From contig NZ_ML703260.1 in NCBI RefSeq assembly GCF_008520305.1, forward strand, positions 1 through 64,000: a stretch of DNA of 64,000 bases. Direction: 5' to 3'. The DNA is from Mesorhizobium sp. SARCC-RB16n (lineage in GTDB: Bacteria; Pseudomonadota; Alphaproteobacteria; Rhizobiales; Rhizobiaceae). This document shows, one piece after another, positions 37,217 through 46,100 of the stretch (positions within the stretch are counted from its first letter, which is position 1; each line of letters opens with the position of its first letter). The notes beneath the pieces are model-generated. The model had not been told where the DNA came from and did not search any database. It worked only from the letters and a program-made list of their open reading frames with translations. A program made the translations under genes and the position numbers.

Positions 37217-38823
37217 CCACTTCCAGCAAATGGATGGGCAGCAAGTGGATCGGCCGCAAATGGCGGCCGCGTCTCGCCACGGTCGTCGTCGCCATCCTGA
37301 TCCTGGTGATGGCCCTGCCGCTGGTCGGCCTGTTCTTCTTCCGCCTCTACGAGAACCAACTCATCCGCCAGACCGAGGCGGAGCTGATCGCGCAAGGTGC
37401 GGCCATCGCCGCAATTTATGCGCAGGAGGTGACCGACGCCGGCATTTCGCCGGATAAGCTTGGCGCGCCGATGCCACCGGCAAATGGGGGCACGAGTCGA
37501 AGCGCCAGCTCCGACATGCCCTACCGGCCGATCGAGCCGCAACTCGATCTCGCCTCGGATTACGTGCTTGCGACCCGGCCGGCGGGGGTGCCGGCCACGG
37601 CCGATCCCGCCTTCGCCGCGCTCGGCGCGCGCCTGTCGGGCATTCTCGATGCGACGCAGAAAACCACGTTGGCCGGTTTCCGGCTGCTCGACCCGCGAGG
37701 TGTCGTCATTGCCGGGCGCGACGAGGTCGGGCAGTCACTTGCCGGGGTCGAGGAGGTGCGTGAGGCGCTCGCCGGGCGCTATGCCAGCGCGCTCAGGCTG
37801 CGCATCCCCAACCAGCCGGCGCCGCCGCTCTATTCGGTCAGCCGCGGCACCAAGGTGCGCGTCTTCGTCGCCCTGCCGGTTGCCGTCGACGGAAAGGTCG
37901 CCGGCGTGGTCTATGTCTCGCGGACGCCCAACAACATCATAAAACATCTCTATGGCGAGCGCGGAAAGGTGACGGTGGCGGCGATCGCCATCCTCGGCGG
38001 CACGCTGCTCATCGGCCTCGTCTTCCTGCGCACCGTCAGCCGGCCGATCTATGCGCTGATCGACCGCACCCAGCGCATCGCCGCCGGCGAGCGCGACGCG
38101 ATCCGGCCGCTCGACCACCATGGCACGCGCGAAATGGCCGAGCTTTCCGCCGCCTTCCTCGACATGGCCGAAAAACTGCAGGCGCGATCGGACTCGATCC
38201 AGACCTTCGCCACCCATGTCTCGCACGAGCTCAAATCGCCGCTGACGGCGATCCAGGGCGCGGCCGAACTGCTGCGCGATTCAGGCAGCGCGATGGACGA
38301 TGACGAGCGGCGGCGATTCTCCAACAACATCGTCACCGATGCCGGGCGGCTCAACCTGTTGGTCCGGCGGCTGCTCGATCTGGCGCGGGCCGAAAACCTT
38401 GCGCCGAGCGGCGAAAGCACTTCGATCGGCGCGGCTCTGGCGCTGCTTCCCGCCGATGCCAGGCTGGCGGTTCGCGTCGAGGCCGGCGGCGATCTGGCCT
38501 TGCGTATCTCGGCCGAGAACGCGGCAATCGTGCTGGCCAATCTCATCGACAATTCGGCCAGGCATGGCGCGACACTGGTGTCGATCGCCGCGGTGGGCAC
38601 GAGCGGCAAGGCGACGGTGATGGTCAGCGACGATGGCGCCGGCATTTCGCAGAGCAACCGGGCGCGCGTCTTCGAGCCGTTCTTCACCACGCGGCGCGAT
38701 ACGGGCGGCACCGGCATGGGGCTCGGCATCGTGCTGGCCCTCCTGAAAGCGCATGATGGTACGATCAGGTTGGTTGACTCCGAGCGCGGCACGCGCTTCG
38801 AGATCACCTTGCCGGTCGCGTAG
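37207..38823 (+). CDS. Sensor histidine kinase (CreC-like)
   Basis: 538 residues. The N-terminal membrane helix VVVAILILVMALPLVGLFFF is followed by a periplasmic sensor region (about residues 50-255) containing PRGVVIAGRDEVGQSLAG and YVSRTPNNI. A second helix VAAIAILGGTLLIGLVFL and a HAMP segment follow. The H-box is SHELKSPLTAIQG (phosphoacceptor His340), the N-box ANLIDNSARHGA, and the G-boxes DDGAGIS and GTGMGLGIV. All catalytic boxes are intact. The start at 37207 lies inside the end of the regulator gene, indicating coupled translation. Confidence 0.9.
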   Translation: MRLTTSSKWMGSKWIGRKWRPRLATVVVAILILVMALPLVGLFFFRLYENQLIRQTEAELIAQGAAIAAIYAQEVTDAGISPDKLGAPMPPANGGTSRSASSDMPYRPIEPQLDLASDYVLATRPAGVPATADPAFAALGARLSGILDATQKTTLAGFRLLDPRGVVIAGRDEVGQSLAGVEEVREALAGRYASALRLRIPNQPAPPLYSVSRGTKVRVFVALPVAVDGKVAGVVYVSRTPNNIIKHLYGERGKVTVAAIAILGGTLLIGLVFLRTVSRPIYALIDRTQRIAAGERDAIRPLDHHGTREMAELSAAFLDMAEKLQARSDSIQTFATHVSHELKSPLTAIQGAAELLRDSGSAMDDDERRRFSNNIVTDAGRLNLLVRRLLDLARAENLAPSGESTSIGAALALLPADARLAVRVEAGGDLALRISAENAAIVLANLIDNSARHGATLVSIAAVGTSGKATVMVSDDGAGISQSNRARVFEPFFTTRRDTGGTGMGLGIVLALLKAHDGTIRLVDSERGTRFEITLPVA

Positions 38824-38850
38824 ACTGTGGACGGCGGATCGGAGAAAAAA

Positions 38851-40017
38851 GTGCGCTACGACATCGTCATCATCGGCGGAGCCATCGTCGGGTCCTCGGT
38901 TGCCTACTATCTGCGCGAGGAAGGATTTTCCGGCTCGGTCGCGCTGATCGATCGCGACCCGCAATTCGCCCATGCGGCGACGACGCTGTCCATGGCCTCG
39001 ATCCGCCAGCAATTCTCTATTCCCGAAAACATCCGCCTGTCGCAATTCACGCTGAAGCTGTTCCGGCGACTGAAGGAAGAATTCGGCGCGGACGCCGATA
39101 TCGGTTTTCGCGAGGGTGGCTATCTCATCCTTGCCGGCGAGGCCGGGCTGCCGATCCTGAGGGCCAACCACGAGGCGCAGGTCGCCGAGGGCGCCGACAT
39201 CCTGCTCGAGGACGCCGACCAGCTGACGCGCCGCTTCCCCTGGCTGTCGGCCGAAGGCATCGCCGCCGGCGCCTATGGCCGGACCGGCGAGGGCTGGTTC
39301 GACGCGCATGCGATGCTGATGCTGTTCCGCAAGGCGCTGCGGCAGAAGAAGATCGACTTCATCAGTGCTTCGGTCACCGGCATCGAGCGGCAGGGCGACC
39401 GCGTCACCAGCGTTAGCCTCGACAATGGCGATCGTATCGAGGCCGGCACCGTCATCAACGCCGCCGGACCGAACGCCGGCAAGGTCGCCGCCCTTGCCGG
39501 GCTGGCGCTGCCGGTCGAGCCGCGCAAGCGCAACGTCTTCGTCTTCGAGGCGCGCGAGAAATATGCCGACATGCCGCTGCTGGTCGACCCCTCCGGGATC
39601 TATGTGCGTCCGGAAGGCTCGGTCTACCTCACCGGCGGCGCCGAGCCGGAAGAGGGCGACGGCCCGGCCAACCCCAGGGATTTCGAGGTCGACTGGCCGC
39701 TGTTCGAAGAGGTGATCTGGCCGGTGCTGGCGATCCGCGTCCCGGCCTTCGAGGCCATCAAGCCGACCCGCGCCTGGGCCGGGCACTACGACTACAACAC
39801 GCTGGACCAGAACGCGGTGATCGGCCCGCATCCCGAGGTGACGAATTTCCTCTTCGCCAACGGATTCTCCGGCCACGGCCTGCAGCAGGCGCCGGCGGTC
39901 GGCAAGGCGCTGGCCGAGTTTTTGGTGCATGGCGGGTATCGGACGATCGACTGCTCGGCGTTTGGGTATGGGCGGGTGGCTGAGGGGCGGGCGTTCCGGG
40001 AGTTGAATGTGATTTGA
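38851..40017 (+). CDS. FAD-dependent oxidoreductase (DAO/glycine-D-amino-acid oxidase type)
   Basis: 388 residues. The FAD-binding motif VRYDIVIIGGAIVGSSVAYYL is at the very N-terminus. Further features are AATTLSMASIRQQFS, VINAAGPNAGKVAALAG (second dinucleotide loop) and a C-terminal NGFSGHGLQQAPAVGKALAE typical of the DAO fold. Substrates of the family are sarcosine, glycine or other amines; which one is unclear. The start GTG at 38851 is favoured because GGAG (38841-38844) is 6 bases upstream. A GTG at 38827 is the alternative. It begins 28 bases after the kinase stop. Confidence 0.85.
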   Translation: MRYDIVIIGGAIVGSSVAYYLREEGFSGSVALIDRDPQFAHAATTLSMASIRQQFSIPENIRLSQFTLKLFRRLKEEFGADADIGFREGGYLILAGEAGLPILRANHEAQVAEGADILLEDADQLTRRFPWLSAEGIAAGAYGRTGEGWFDAHAMLMLFRKALRQKKIDFISASVTGIERQGDRVTSVSLDNGDRIEAGTVINAAGPNAGKVAALAGLALPVEPRKRNVFVFEAREKYADMPLLVDPSGIYVRPEGSVYLTGGAEPEEGDGPANPRDFEVDWPLFEEVIWPVLAIRVPAFEAIKPTRAWAGHYDYNTLDQNAVIGPHPEVTNFLFANGFSGHGLQQAPAVGKALAEFLVHGGYRTIDCSAFGYGRVAEGRAFRELNVI

Positions 40018-40048
40018 GGGAGCAAGAACGATTGATGCCGGCGGGACA

Positions 40049-40208
40049 GCGCCCCCCTCTGTCCTGCCGGACATCTCCCCCTCAGTGGGGAGATCGAATG
40101 TCGCGACGGTTTCGCCAATCTTCAACGTCGACGAGAACGCGCCGGCATCAAAGCTGCCAATCTCCCCCCTTTTGAGGGGGAGATGCCCGGCAGGGCAAAG
40201 GGGGCGCT
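40049..40208. repeat. Inverted intergenic repeat, family A (RIME-like), copy 2
   Basis: It has the same termini as the copy at 25444-25604: GCGCCCCCCTCTGTCCTGCC at left and GGGCAAAGGGGGCGC at right, with ATCTCCCC hairpins inward. The centre differs. It lies between the convergent FAD oxidoreductase and DUF72 genes. Confidence 0.75.
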
Positions 40209-40221
40209 GCCCCTCCAGCGT

Positions 40222-40953
40222 CTACGCCATCATCGCATCAACCTTGATTGCATTGCCGAGCGCATTGCCTGCGGCCGTGTTGTCGAAAATCCCCCAGACC
40301 TCGGCACCCGAAGCGGCCGCTGCCTCAATTTGCCGGCTAAATCGGTCGAGGCTTTCGGCGTCGTAGTCCGAGTAATAGACGCGCGGCGCGCCGTGCCAGC
40401 GGAAATAGGCGAGGCCGGGCCAACCGCCCGGCACCGCTGCCGCCGGCATCGGAGCCGGATCGGCGGCGACACGCGCGATCCGGTGATCGGCCAGAAGCGC
40501 TTCTGCTTCCGGTTCGAACCAGCTGGGATGGCGCGGCTCGCAGACCGGCCTGACTTGCGTTCGCCTGCTCAGCATGTCGAAAAAACGGCTCGCGACATCC
40601 GGCTCGAAGGGTAGGCTCGGCGGCAGCTGCACCAGAAGCACGCTCAGCTTTCCGCCGAGGCCTTCGACCTGCTGGAGAAAGCTTTCCAAGAGGTCCTCGC
40701 AGTCGACGAGACGGCGCTCATGAGTGATGGCCTTCGGCATCTTGACGGCGAAGCGGAAGTGCTCCGGCACGGCGCGTGCCCAGCGCTCATAGGTCTCGCG
40801 GCGGTGCGGCTTGTAGAAGGACGTGTCGATCTCGACGATGGAAAAGTGCCTGGAATAGCGTTCAAGATGCGACCCGGGTTGCGGAAAATCTTGCCTGTAT
40901 CGTGTCGGAATGCCCCAGCCTGCCGTGCCTATGAAACATTCCTGTTTTCCCAT
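40222..40953 (-). CDS. DUF72 family protein
   Basis: 243 residues with the DUF72 (TIM-barrel-like) pattern: ECFIGTAGWGIP, YSRHFSIVEIDTSFY, HFRFAVKMPKAITHER, VLLVQLPPSLPFE, VRPVCEPRHPSWF and YFRWHGAPRVYYSDYD. The family is universal but without established function. The N-terminus is complete and starts right at the conserved strand. The gene is followed on its own strand only by the repeat. Confidence 0.88.
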   Translation of the reverse strand: MGKQECFIGTAGWGIPTRYRQDFPQPGSHLERYSRHFSIVEIDTSFYKPHRRETYERWARAVPEHFRFAVKMPKAITHERRLVDCEDLLESFLQQVEGLGGKLSVLLVQLPPSLPFEPDVASRFFDMLSRRTQVRPVCEPRHPSWFEPEAEALLADHRIARVAADPAPMPAAAVPGGWPGLAYFRWHGAPRVYYSDYDAESLDRFSRQIEAAAASGAEVWGIFDNTAAGNALGNAIKVDAMMA

Positions 40954-41026
40954 GCATGGGATGTGGGCCGGACGAGGTGTGGGTCAAGGCGTACAGAGGC
41001 GGGCTTTGCTACCACTGACCCGCTGC

Positions 41027-41518
41027 TCATGCTGCAACCCGCCTTCCGGCCTCGACATGCGCCTGTAGCCAGGCCAGCACCCGCGCCCAGCCCTCTGCAT
41101 GTTCGGTAGCCGCTTCGTGTAGCCCGGCAAAACCGCCATGGCAGATGGTGAGGCGCGTGCGCCTGGCAATCGGCTGCAACAGCCAGGCAACCGTGGTTTG
41201 CCGCCGGCCAAGCGTAGGATGGTCCCAGTCATAGGTCCGCGTCTGCACGATCCGGCGCGGCGCTTCGATCTCGAGGAATTCGCCGCTGGCCGGCATGTCC
41301 TTGCCGTCCGCCGTGCGGAAAACAACGTTCCAATGGCCACCGATGCGAAGGTCGGCCGACCAGTCGGCCATCCGATAGGTGCCGGCGGATCCCCACCACA
41401 GTTCGACTTCATCGGTGCTCAGCGCACGGAAGACGCGCTCTGGCAAAGCGCGGATATCGGCCGTGGCGAAGACGGTGTCGCCATTGGTCATGGCATGCAG
41501 GGCGGTGTGACGCAACAT
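41027..41518 (-). CDS. AHSA1/SRPBCC domain protein
   Basis: 163 residues of the START-like AHSA1 fold: ATADIRALPERVFRALSTDEVELWWG, a central WNVVFRTADGKDMPASGEFLEIEAPRRIVQTRTYDWD, then TRLTICHGGF and a C-terminal helix GWARVLAWLQAHVEAG. It may bind a hydrophobic ligand. The start at 41518 is preferred because GGAGG lies 8 bases upstream; an ATG at 41533 is also open. It is 36 bases downstream of a second AHSA1 gene and an ArsR regulator, in one operon. Confidence 0.85.
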   Translation of the reverse strand: MLRHTALHAMTNGDTVFATADIRALPERVFRALSTDEVELWWGSAGTYRMADWSADLRIGGHWNVVFRTADGKDMPASGEFLEIEAPRRIVQTRTYDWDHPTLGRRQTTVAWLLQPIARRTRLTICHGGFAGLHEAATEHAEGWARVLAWLQAHVEAGRRVAA

Positions 41519-41554
41519 CTCTGCTGCCTCCATAGTATTTCGCTACCGAAACGA

Positions 41555-42001
41555 TCAATCCTTCGATGGTGGACGCTCGAACCCCTTGCCGGTCTCGAGC
41601 AGGCTCTTCAGGCTGGCCAGCACCAACGGCCAGCCCTTGGCGACGTTGCCGATCAGCCTGTGCGGCCCGTCCGCTTCATGGGTGACGGCAAGCTTCATCA
41701 GTTCGCCGTCCGGCTCGATGGTGAAGGTGCAGCGTGTGTAGCCGTCTTCCCTGATCTCAGGCATCCATTCATTGCGCCATTTGATGACCAGGCGCCGCGG
41801 CGGGTCGATCTCGAGGATTTCGCCGCTGTCGGCGACGCGCCCGTCCGGGAAGATCAGCTTCCAGCTGGAGCCGACTTTCCACTCGCTCTCCTGATAGGAG
41901 CAGAGGAAAAACTGCCGGTTGAACTCAGGGTCGGTCAACGCTTCCCAGAGCTTTTCGGCCGTGGTGCGAATATAGGTGACGTAAACGAAACTGTTGCTCA
42001 T
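41555..42001 (-). CDS. AHSA1/SRPBCC domain protein
   Basis: 148 residues: FVYVTYIRTTAEKLWEALTDPEFNRQFF, SEWKVGSSWKLIFPDGRVADSGEILEIDPPRRLV, then LMKLAVTHEAD and GWPLVLASLKSLLETG. ArsR-linked AHSA1 proteins of this kind are common, and their ligand is unknown. The ATG overlaps the stop of the ArsR gene (ATGA, 41998-42001), so the pair is translationally coupled. Confidence 0.88.
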   Translation of the reverse strand: MSNSFVYVTYIRTTAEKLWEALTDPEFNRQFFLCSYQESEWKVGSSWKLIFPDGRVADSGEILEIDPPRRLVIKWRNEWMPEIREDGYTRCTFTIEPDGELMKLAVTHEADGPHRLIGNVAKGWPLVLASLKSLLETGKGFERPPSKD

Positions 42002-42312
42002 CGGTCTTCCCTTTCGAGGCGTTTCTTCAGGTCGCTAAGGGCGGTCAGCCGTCCCCGCTCGAATTTGCCGATCCAGCGTTCGGCGATCTCGTTGATCGGA
42101 ACCGGGTTTAGGTAGTGCTCCTTCTCGCGCCCCTTGCGGACGGTGGTGACGAGGTTTGCTTCTTCCAGGATCGCCAGGTGCTTGGTCACCGCCTGGCGGG
42201 TCATGGCCATCTCCGCGGACAGCGCATTCAGCGTTTGCCCATTTCTGGCATGGAGGCTGTCCAGTAATTGCCGGCGTGTCGGGTCCGCCAGGGCGCGAAA
42301 GACTGCATCCAT
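41998..42312 (-). CDS. ArsR-family transcriptional regulator
   Basis: 104 residues, a compact winged helix: MDAVFRALADPTRRQLLDSLHARNGQTLNALSAEMAMTRQAVTKHLAILEEANLV, followed by the beta-wing TTVRKGREKEHYLN. It belongs to the ArsR branch that controls linked AHSA1 genes; no metal-binding Cys box is visible. The start is set at 42312: AGAGG (42320-42324) is 7 bases away, but only 1 base from the ATG at 42318. A perfect palindrome lies immediately upstream. Confidence 0.9.
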   Translation of the reverse strand: MDAVFRALADPTRRQLLDSLHARNGQTLNALSAEMAMTRQAVTKHLAILEEANLVTTVRKGREKEHYLNPVPINEIAERWIGKFERGRLTALSDLKKRLEREDR

Positions 42313-42327
42313 GCTCATGCCTCTAAT

Positions 42328-42347
42328 ATGCAACCATTTGGTTGCAT
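42328..42347 (-). promoter_or_regulatory. Operator palindrome of the ArsR-AHSA1 operon
   Basis: ATGCAACCA-TT-TGGTTGCAT is a perfect 9-bp inverted repeat with a 2-base spacer, lying 15 bases upstream of the ArsR start codon. The location and symmetry fit autorepression by a dimeric winged-helix protein. It overlaps the only possible promoter region. Confidence 0.8.
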
Positions 42348-42401
42348 GTCAAGCGACAAGATCATGCTCGTTTGGTGGCTGTAGCGCGACAGGAGAAGAA
42401 A

Positions 42402-42827
42402 TCAGCGCTTGCGGGAGATCCAGAAGGCGTCGGGCATGCGTCGCATGCCAATGCGTTCGTAGAAGCCGACAGCCTCGGGCATCGAAATCAGGCTGATGGC
42501 GACCGACGGTCCGAGTTGGCGGGCCACCTCGTCCATCAGTCCCTTGCCAATTCCCAGACCTTGCGCCTTGGCCGAGACGGCGAGATCGGAGATGTAGCAG
42601 ACCCAGGAAAAGTCGGTCAGGCAGCGGGCGACACCAATCAGTGGCGTGCCTTCCATGTCGAGACGGGCGGTCACGATCAGACTGGCGCCCTCCAGCATCG
42701 CCTTCAGCCTTGCCTGGTCATCAACGGGCCTGCCTTCGCCGAGACCGGAGTCCACCAGCACGCGGCGGAATTCGGCAACGCCGAGCGCCGTTTCACGGGC
42801 GTAGAGGACGTGGGAGTTTTCTGCCAT
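42402..42827 (-). CDS. GNAT family N-acetyltransferase
   Basis: About 141 residues: [17 protein letters not shown] at the N-terminus, [20 protein letters not shown], then the acetyl-CoA motif [14 protein letters not shown] and the final [13 protein letters not shown]. The Q/A-x-x-G-x-G/A acetyl-CoA loop is kept. The substrate is unknown. The start could be 42845 (MMQSGP) or 42827 (MAENSH). Neither has a clear ribosome binding site. Confidence 0.82.
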   Translation of the reverse strand: MAENSHVLYARETALGVAEFRRVLVDSGLGEGRPVDDQARLKAMLEGASLIVTARLDMEGTPLIGVARCLTDFSWVCYISDLAVSAKAQGLGIGKGLMDEVARQLGPSVAISLISMPEAVGFYERIGMRRMPDAFWISRKR

Positions 42828-42980
42828 GGGACCAGACTGCATCATCGGGCGGTGAATTCGAAGCCATTAGTGCATAGCCCTCGTGCAGGCGCGCGCAAAC
42901 AGCTGCCTTTTATTTGCCCGCGGCTTTGTGTAAACCGGGCCTCAGCAAAATCCCCCGCAACGAAAACACGGGCCAAAGCC

Positions 42981-43586
42981 ATGGAAAAATTCACCAAGCT
43001 CACCGGCGTCGCCGCTCCCATGCCGATCGTCAATGTCGACACCGACATGATCATCCCGAAGGATTATCTCAAGACGATCAAGCGCACCGGGCTCGGCACC
43101 GGCCTGTTCGCCGAGATGCGCTACAATGACGACGGTTCGGAAAATCCGGATTTCGTGCTCAACAAGCCGGCCTACCGCAAGGCGCAGATCCTGGTCGCCG
43201 GCGACAATTTCGGCTGCGGCTCATCGCGCGAACACGCGCCGTGGGCGCTGCTCGACTTCGGCATACGCTGCGTCATCTCGACCTCGTTCGCCGACATCTT
43301 CTACAACAACTGCTTCAAGAACGGCGTGCTGCCGATCGCAGTCAGCCCCGAGGACCTGGAGAAGCTGATGGACGACGCTTCGCGCGGCTCCAACGCCACT
43401 CTGTCGGTCGATCTCGAGGCCAAGGAAATCCGTGGTCCGGACGGCGGCGTGGTCAAATTCGACCTCGACGACTTCAAGCGGCACTGCCTGCTCAACGGGC
43501 TCGACGATATCGGCCTGACCATGGAAAAGGCCGGCGCCATCGCCTCGTTCGAGAAGAAGAACGCCGAGCAGCGCCCCTGGGCCTGA
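42981..43586 (+). CDS. leuD: 3-isopropylmalate dehydratase small subunit
   Basis: 201 residues, the standard size for LeuD. Motifs: [23 protein letters not shown], the ligand loop [34 protein letters not shown] and the C-terminal [17 protein letters not shown]. With LeuC, which is not in the window, it isomerises 2- to 3-isopropylmalate in leucine synthesis; leuB follows about 6 kb away. The ATG at 42981 has only a modest AAAGCC ahead of it. Confidence 0.97.
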   Translation: MEKFTKLTGVAAPMPIVNVDTDMIIPKDYLKTIKRTGLGTGLFAEMRYNDDGSENPDFVLNKPAYRKAQILVAGDNFGCGSSREHAPWALLDFGIRCVISTSFADIFYNNCFKNGVLPIAVSPEDLEKLMDDASRGSNATLSVDLEAKEIRGPDGGVVKFDLDDFKRHCLLNGLDDIGLTMEKAGAIASFEKKNAEQRPWA

Positions 43587-43647
43587 GCGGCACAGGCGAA
43601 TAGGCCCGGCCCTTTCCGGCCGGGTGGCGACCGAGGGAGGGACAGTC

Positions 43648-44574
43648 ATGAGACATCAGCTTCTCGCCGGCGTTTGCGGGCTGGCCTTGTTGCTGGCGCC
43701 CACCGTGTTTGCGCAAACGCAGACCCAAACGCCCGCCGCGCAGCAGACGCCCCCTTCGGCGGAGAAGCCGGCTGCTGACACGGATACCGCAAACGCTGCC
43801 GATAACGACAAGCAGGCGCCCGTGCCGTTCGAGGGCGGCCAGCTGACCATCACCCAGAAGGAACAGTACGGCGAAAAGGTGCTGGCCTATGACGGCAAGG
43901 AGCTGGCGAGCAACTATGATGTGTTCTTCGACAAGATAGTCGAAGTTGGCGGCATCAAGGTGGCGCTGTTCGATGTCGGCGACGGCGGCAACCAATGCGG
44001 GCCGGCGACCGTGATCGTCTGGAAACCGGAAGGCGGCACCATCCAGAGCACCAAGGTCGAACAGGACGAGTGCGGCTCGCCGCCGTCGGCGGTGTCCGAC
44101 ACCGCCATCTATTTCGTGCCCTATTTGCTGCCGGGGGAAGAGAAGCCGGCTTTGCAATGGTCGCCGACGGACGGGCTGATGATTTCGGGCAATCTGACCT
44201 ACATGCCGGAACCCGGCACCGACTGGAAAGACATCGATCCGGAAAAGTACCAGAACATTATCGACGCCTTTCACAATGAGGCCGTCTACAGGCAAGCCGA
44301 AAAGCTGCTCGGCAAGGACATGACCGACATGGCGACCAGCCTGCTGGTTGGCGGCGGCACGGAAAAGACGGCGTCCGGCGCCTTCTACGCCAGCGGCTGC
44401 GTGCCGCATGATTGCGGCGGCAATGACGGCTTCATGGCTGTCGACCCGGCCCAGCACCAGCTCTACTTCGCCCGCCGCGGCGACAATGGCCAGCCGAGCG
44501 CATGGCCGGCGGTGGCGACATGGCCGGCCGAGGTGAAGGAAGCGCTGGACAAGGCGCTGGGGTCAGCGAATTAA
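43648..44574 (+). CDS. Exported hypothetical protein between leuD and leuB
   Basis: 308 residues. It has an N-terminal signal peptide (LLAGVCGLALLLAPTVFAQ), then a Gln/Pro/Thr-rich linker (residues about 22-60) and a beta-rich domain containing LTITQKEQYGEKVLAYDGKELASNYDVFF, IKVALFDVGDGGNQCGPATVIV and GSPPSAVSDTAIYFVPYL. Later are LVGGGTEKTASGAFYASGCVPHDCGGNDGFMAVD and a terminal helix. Four Cys may form two disulfides in the periplasm. I do not recognise a functional domain. GGGAGGG precedes the ATG at 43648. Confidence 0.8.
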   Translation: MRHQLLAGVCGLALLLAPTVFAQTQTQTPAAQQTPPSAEKPAADTDTANAADNDKQAPVPFEGGQLTITQKEQYGEKVLAYDGKELASNYDVFFDKIVEVGGIKVALFDVGDGGNQCGPATVIVWKPEGGTIQSTKVEQDECGSPPSAVSDTAIYFVPYLLPGEEKPALQWSPTDGLMISGNLTYMPEPGTDWKDIDPEKYQNIIDAFHNEAVYRQAEKLLGKDMTDMATSLLVGGGTEKTASGAFYASGCVPHDCGGNDGFMAVDPAQHQLYFARRGDNGQPSAWPAVATWPAEVKEALDKALGSAN

Positions 44575-44831
44575 CTAGAGCATTTCCGGCGAAACAGGGG
44601 GTGGGGAGGCGAATTTCTCCGGCCTACGCGCGACAACCGTCCACTGTCGCGGACCTGCGCAGGACTGCGGTTTGTTCTTCCTTTGAGCGCCGCCGGCCGC
44701 CGGCATGGAGATCGAGGACGGCCTTCTGCCCAAACCGCGTCAACGGCAATATTCGCTGGGACAAATGGAACCAGATCGGCCGCGCCGCGTCATAGGAGCA
44801 GCTTCGCGCGGCAGTGCCTGGAGTAACATCG

Positions 44832-45836
44832 ATGGTCAGGCTCGTTCTTCTGGCGCTTGTTTTGTTCGCCTTCGCATCTGGCACCACAGAGGCGGCAAAG
44901 CTGGACGCAGCCGCCGTCAACGATGCTCAATTCAGCGATGACGCAACGAAGGGCGTCGATGCGACCGTGCTGAAGGCGCAGATCCTTTTGGATCGCGCGC
45001 GGTTCTCGCCTGGCCTCATTGACGGCCGCCAGGCGGAGAACTTCACCAAGGCGGTCCGGGCCTTTCAGGCGGCCAACGCCCTGCCCGCCGATGGCAAGCT
45101 CAACCGGGAGACCTGGGACAAGCTGGTCGCAACCTCACCAGGCGCGGTTCTTGTGAACTACGAGCTGACGCGCAAGGACTTGCGTGGACCGTTTACCAAG
45201 CGCATTCCGGCCAGTATGGAAAGAATGGCTCGCCTGCGCAGGCTCGGCTATCGCAGTTCGCTGGAACGGATCGCGGAGCACTTCCACATCAGCGAACAAT
45301 TGCTGCGAAGGCTCAACCCGGGCATCAGCTTCAGGAGGGCGGGCGCAAAGGTGCTGGTGCCGGCTATCGACCGGGGCGATCCGCCCTCAGCCGTTGCCAG
45401 CGTCGAGGTCGACAAGGCCGCGCGCCAAGTTCGCGTCCTCGACAATGCCGGCAAAGTGGTTTCGGTCTATCCCGCCTCGATTGGAAGCGAAGAGAAACCG
45501 GCGCCGAGCGGCGAGGCACAAGTCACACGGGTGGTCCAAAACCCCACCTATCACTACGATCCCCGCTTTGCCTTCAAGGGGGTTAGAACCAAACGGCCCT
45601 TCACCATCGCCGCAGGGCCGAACAATCCCGTGGGCTCAGTCTGGATCGATCTGTCCATTGAAAGTTACGGAATTCACGGCACGCCCGAGCCAGGCAAGAT
45701 CGGGAAGACCTTTTCGCATGGTTGCATCAGACTGACCAATTGGGATGCCGAAGACCTCGCCCTTGAGGTGCACAAGGGCACAAGGGTTGTCTTCACCGGA
45801 GAAACGGCTGAACCGGCCAAGGACCAATCCGGCTGA
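44832..45836 (+). CDS. L,D-transpeptidase (YkuD) with peptidoglycan-binding domain
   Basis: 334 residues. A signal peptide (MVRLVLLALVLFAFASGTTEA) is followed by a peptidoglycan-binding-like helical repeat (LKAQILLDRARFSPGLIDGR...FQAANALPADGKLNRETW) and a LysM-like segment ISEQLLRRLNPGISFRRAGAKVLVP. The catalytic YkuD domain contains the YGIHGTPEPGKIG and SHGCIRLTNWD motifs with the catalytic Cys. Such enzymes make 3-3 crosslinks or attach proteins to peptidoglycan in the periplasm. The GGAG at 44820-44823 supports the start. No operon partner is seen. Confidence 0.9.
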   Translation: MVRLVLLALVLFAFASGTTEAAKLDAAAVNDAQFSDDATKGVDATVLKAQILLDRARFSPGLIDGRQAENFTKAVRAFQAANALPADGKLNRETWDKLVATSPGAVLVNYELTRKDLRGPFTKRIPASMERMARLRRLGYRSSLERIAEHFHISEQLLRRLNPGISFRRAGAKVLVPAIDRGDPPSAVASVEVDKAARQVRVLDNAGKVVSVYPASIGSEEKPAPSGEAQVTRVVQNPTYHYDPRFAFKGVRTKRPFTIAAGPNNPVGSVWIDLSIESYGIHGTPEPGKIGKTFSHGCIRLTNWDAEDLALEVHKGTRVVFTGETAEPAKDQSG

Positions 45837-45996
45837 GCATGGCGGGCAATGCAGACCTCTGAGCGGGGCCCGCACGGAGAGCACCTCACGGTAGCCGGCG
45901 CACGAGGAATCAACGTCAAAATCTAAAGCGGCGTTTACCGCTCGGAGCCTGCCATGGGCCGGCCGGAACTGCTCGCAATCCGACCGGACAAGCTTA

Positions 45997-46044
45997 ATGC
46001 ATGTCGCCCAAAAGTGACCTCGGTTTTGGGAAGACGACATGCAT
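45997..46044. repeat. Hairpin repeat element, family F
   Basis: ATGCATGTCG (45997-46006) pairs with CGACATGCAT (46035-46044). Inside, CCCAAAA (46007-46013) pairs with TTTTGGG (46024-46030). This is a strong two-part hairpin typical of repeated rhizobial intergenic elements. Confidence 0.6.
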
Positions 46045-46056
46045 AAAAACAAAGAC

Positions 46057-46100
46057 CTAAAGCGCGTCGCCTGAATCCGTTTCGACGCGACGCGCTTTAG
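46057..46100. terminator. Bidirectional terminator-like hairpin between L,D-transpeptidase and TPR genes
   Basis: A perfect 14-bp inverted repeat, CTAAAGCGCGTCGC (46057-46070) with GCGACGCGCTTTAG (46087-46100), and a 16-base loop. It lies between convergent genes. The right arm contains the TAA stop of the TPR gene, so the end of that gene and the terminator share sequence. Confidence 0.65.
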
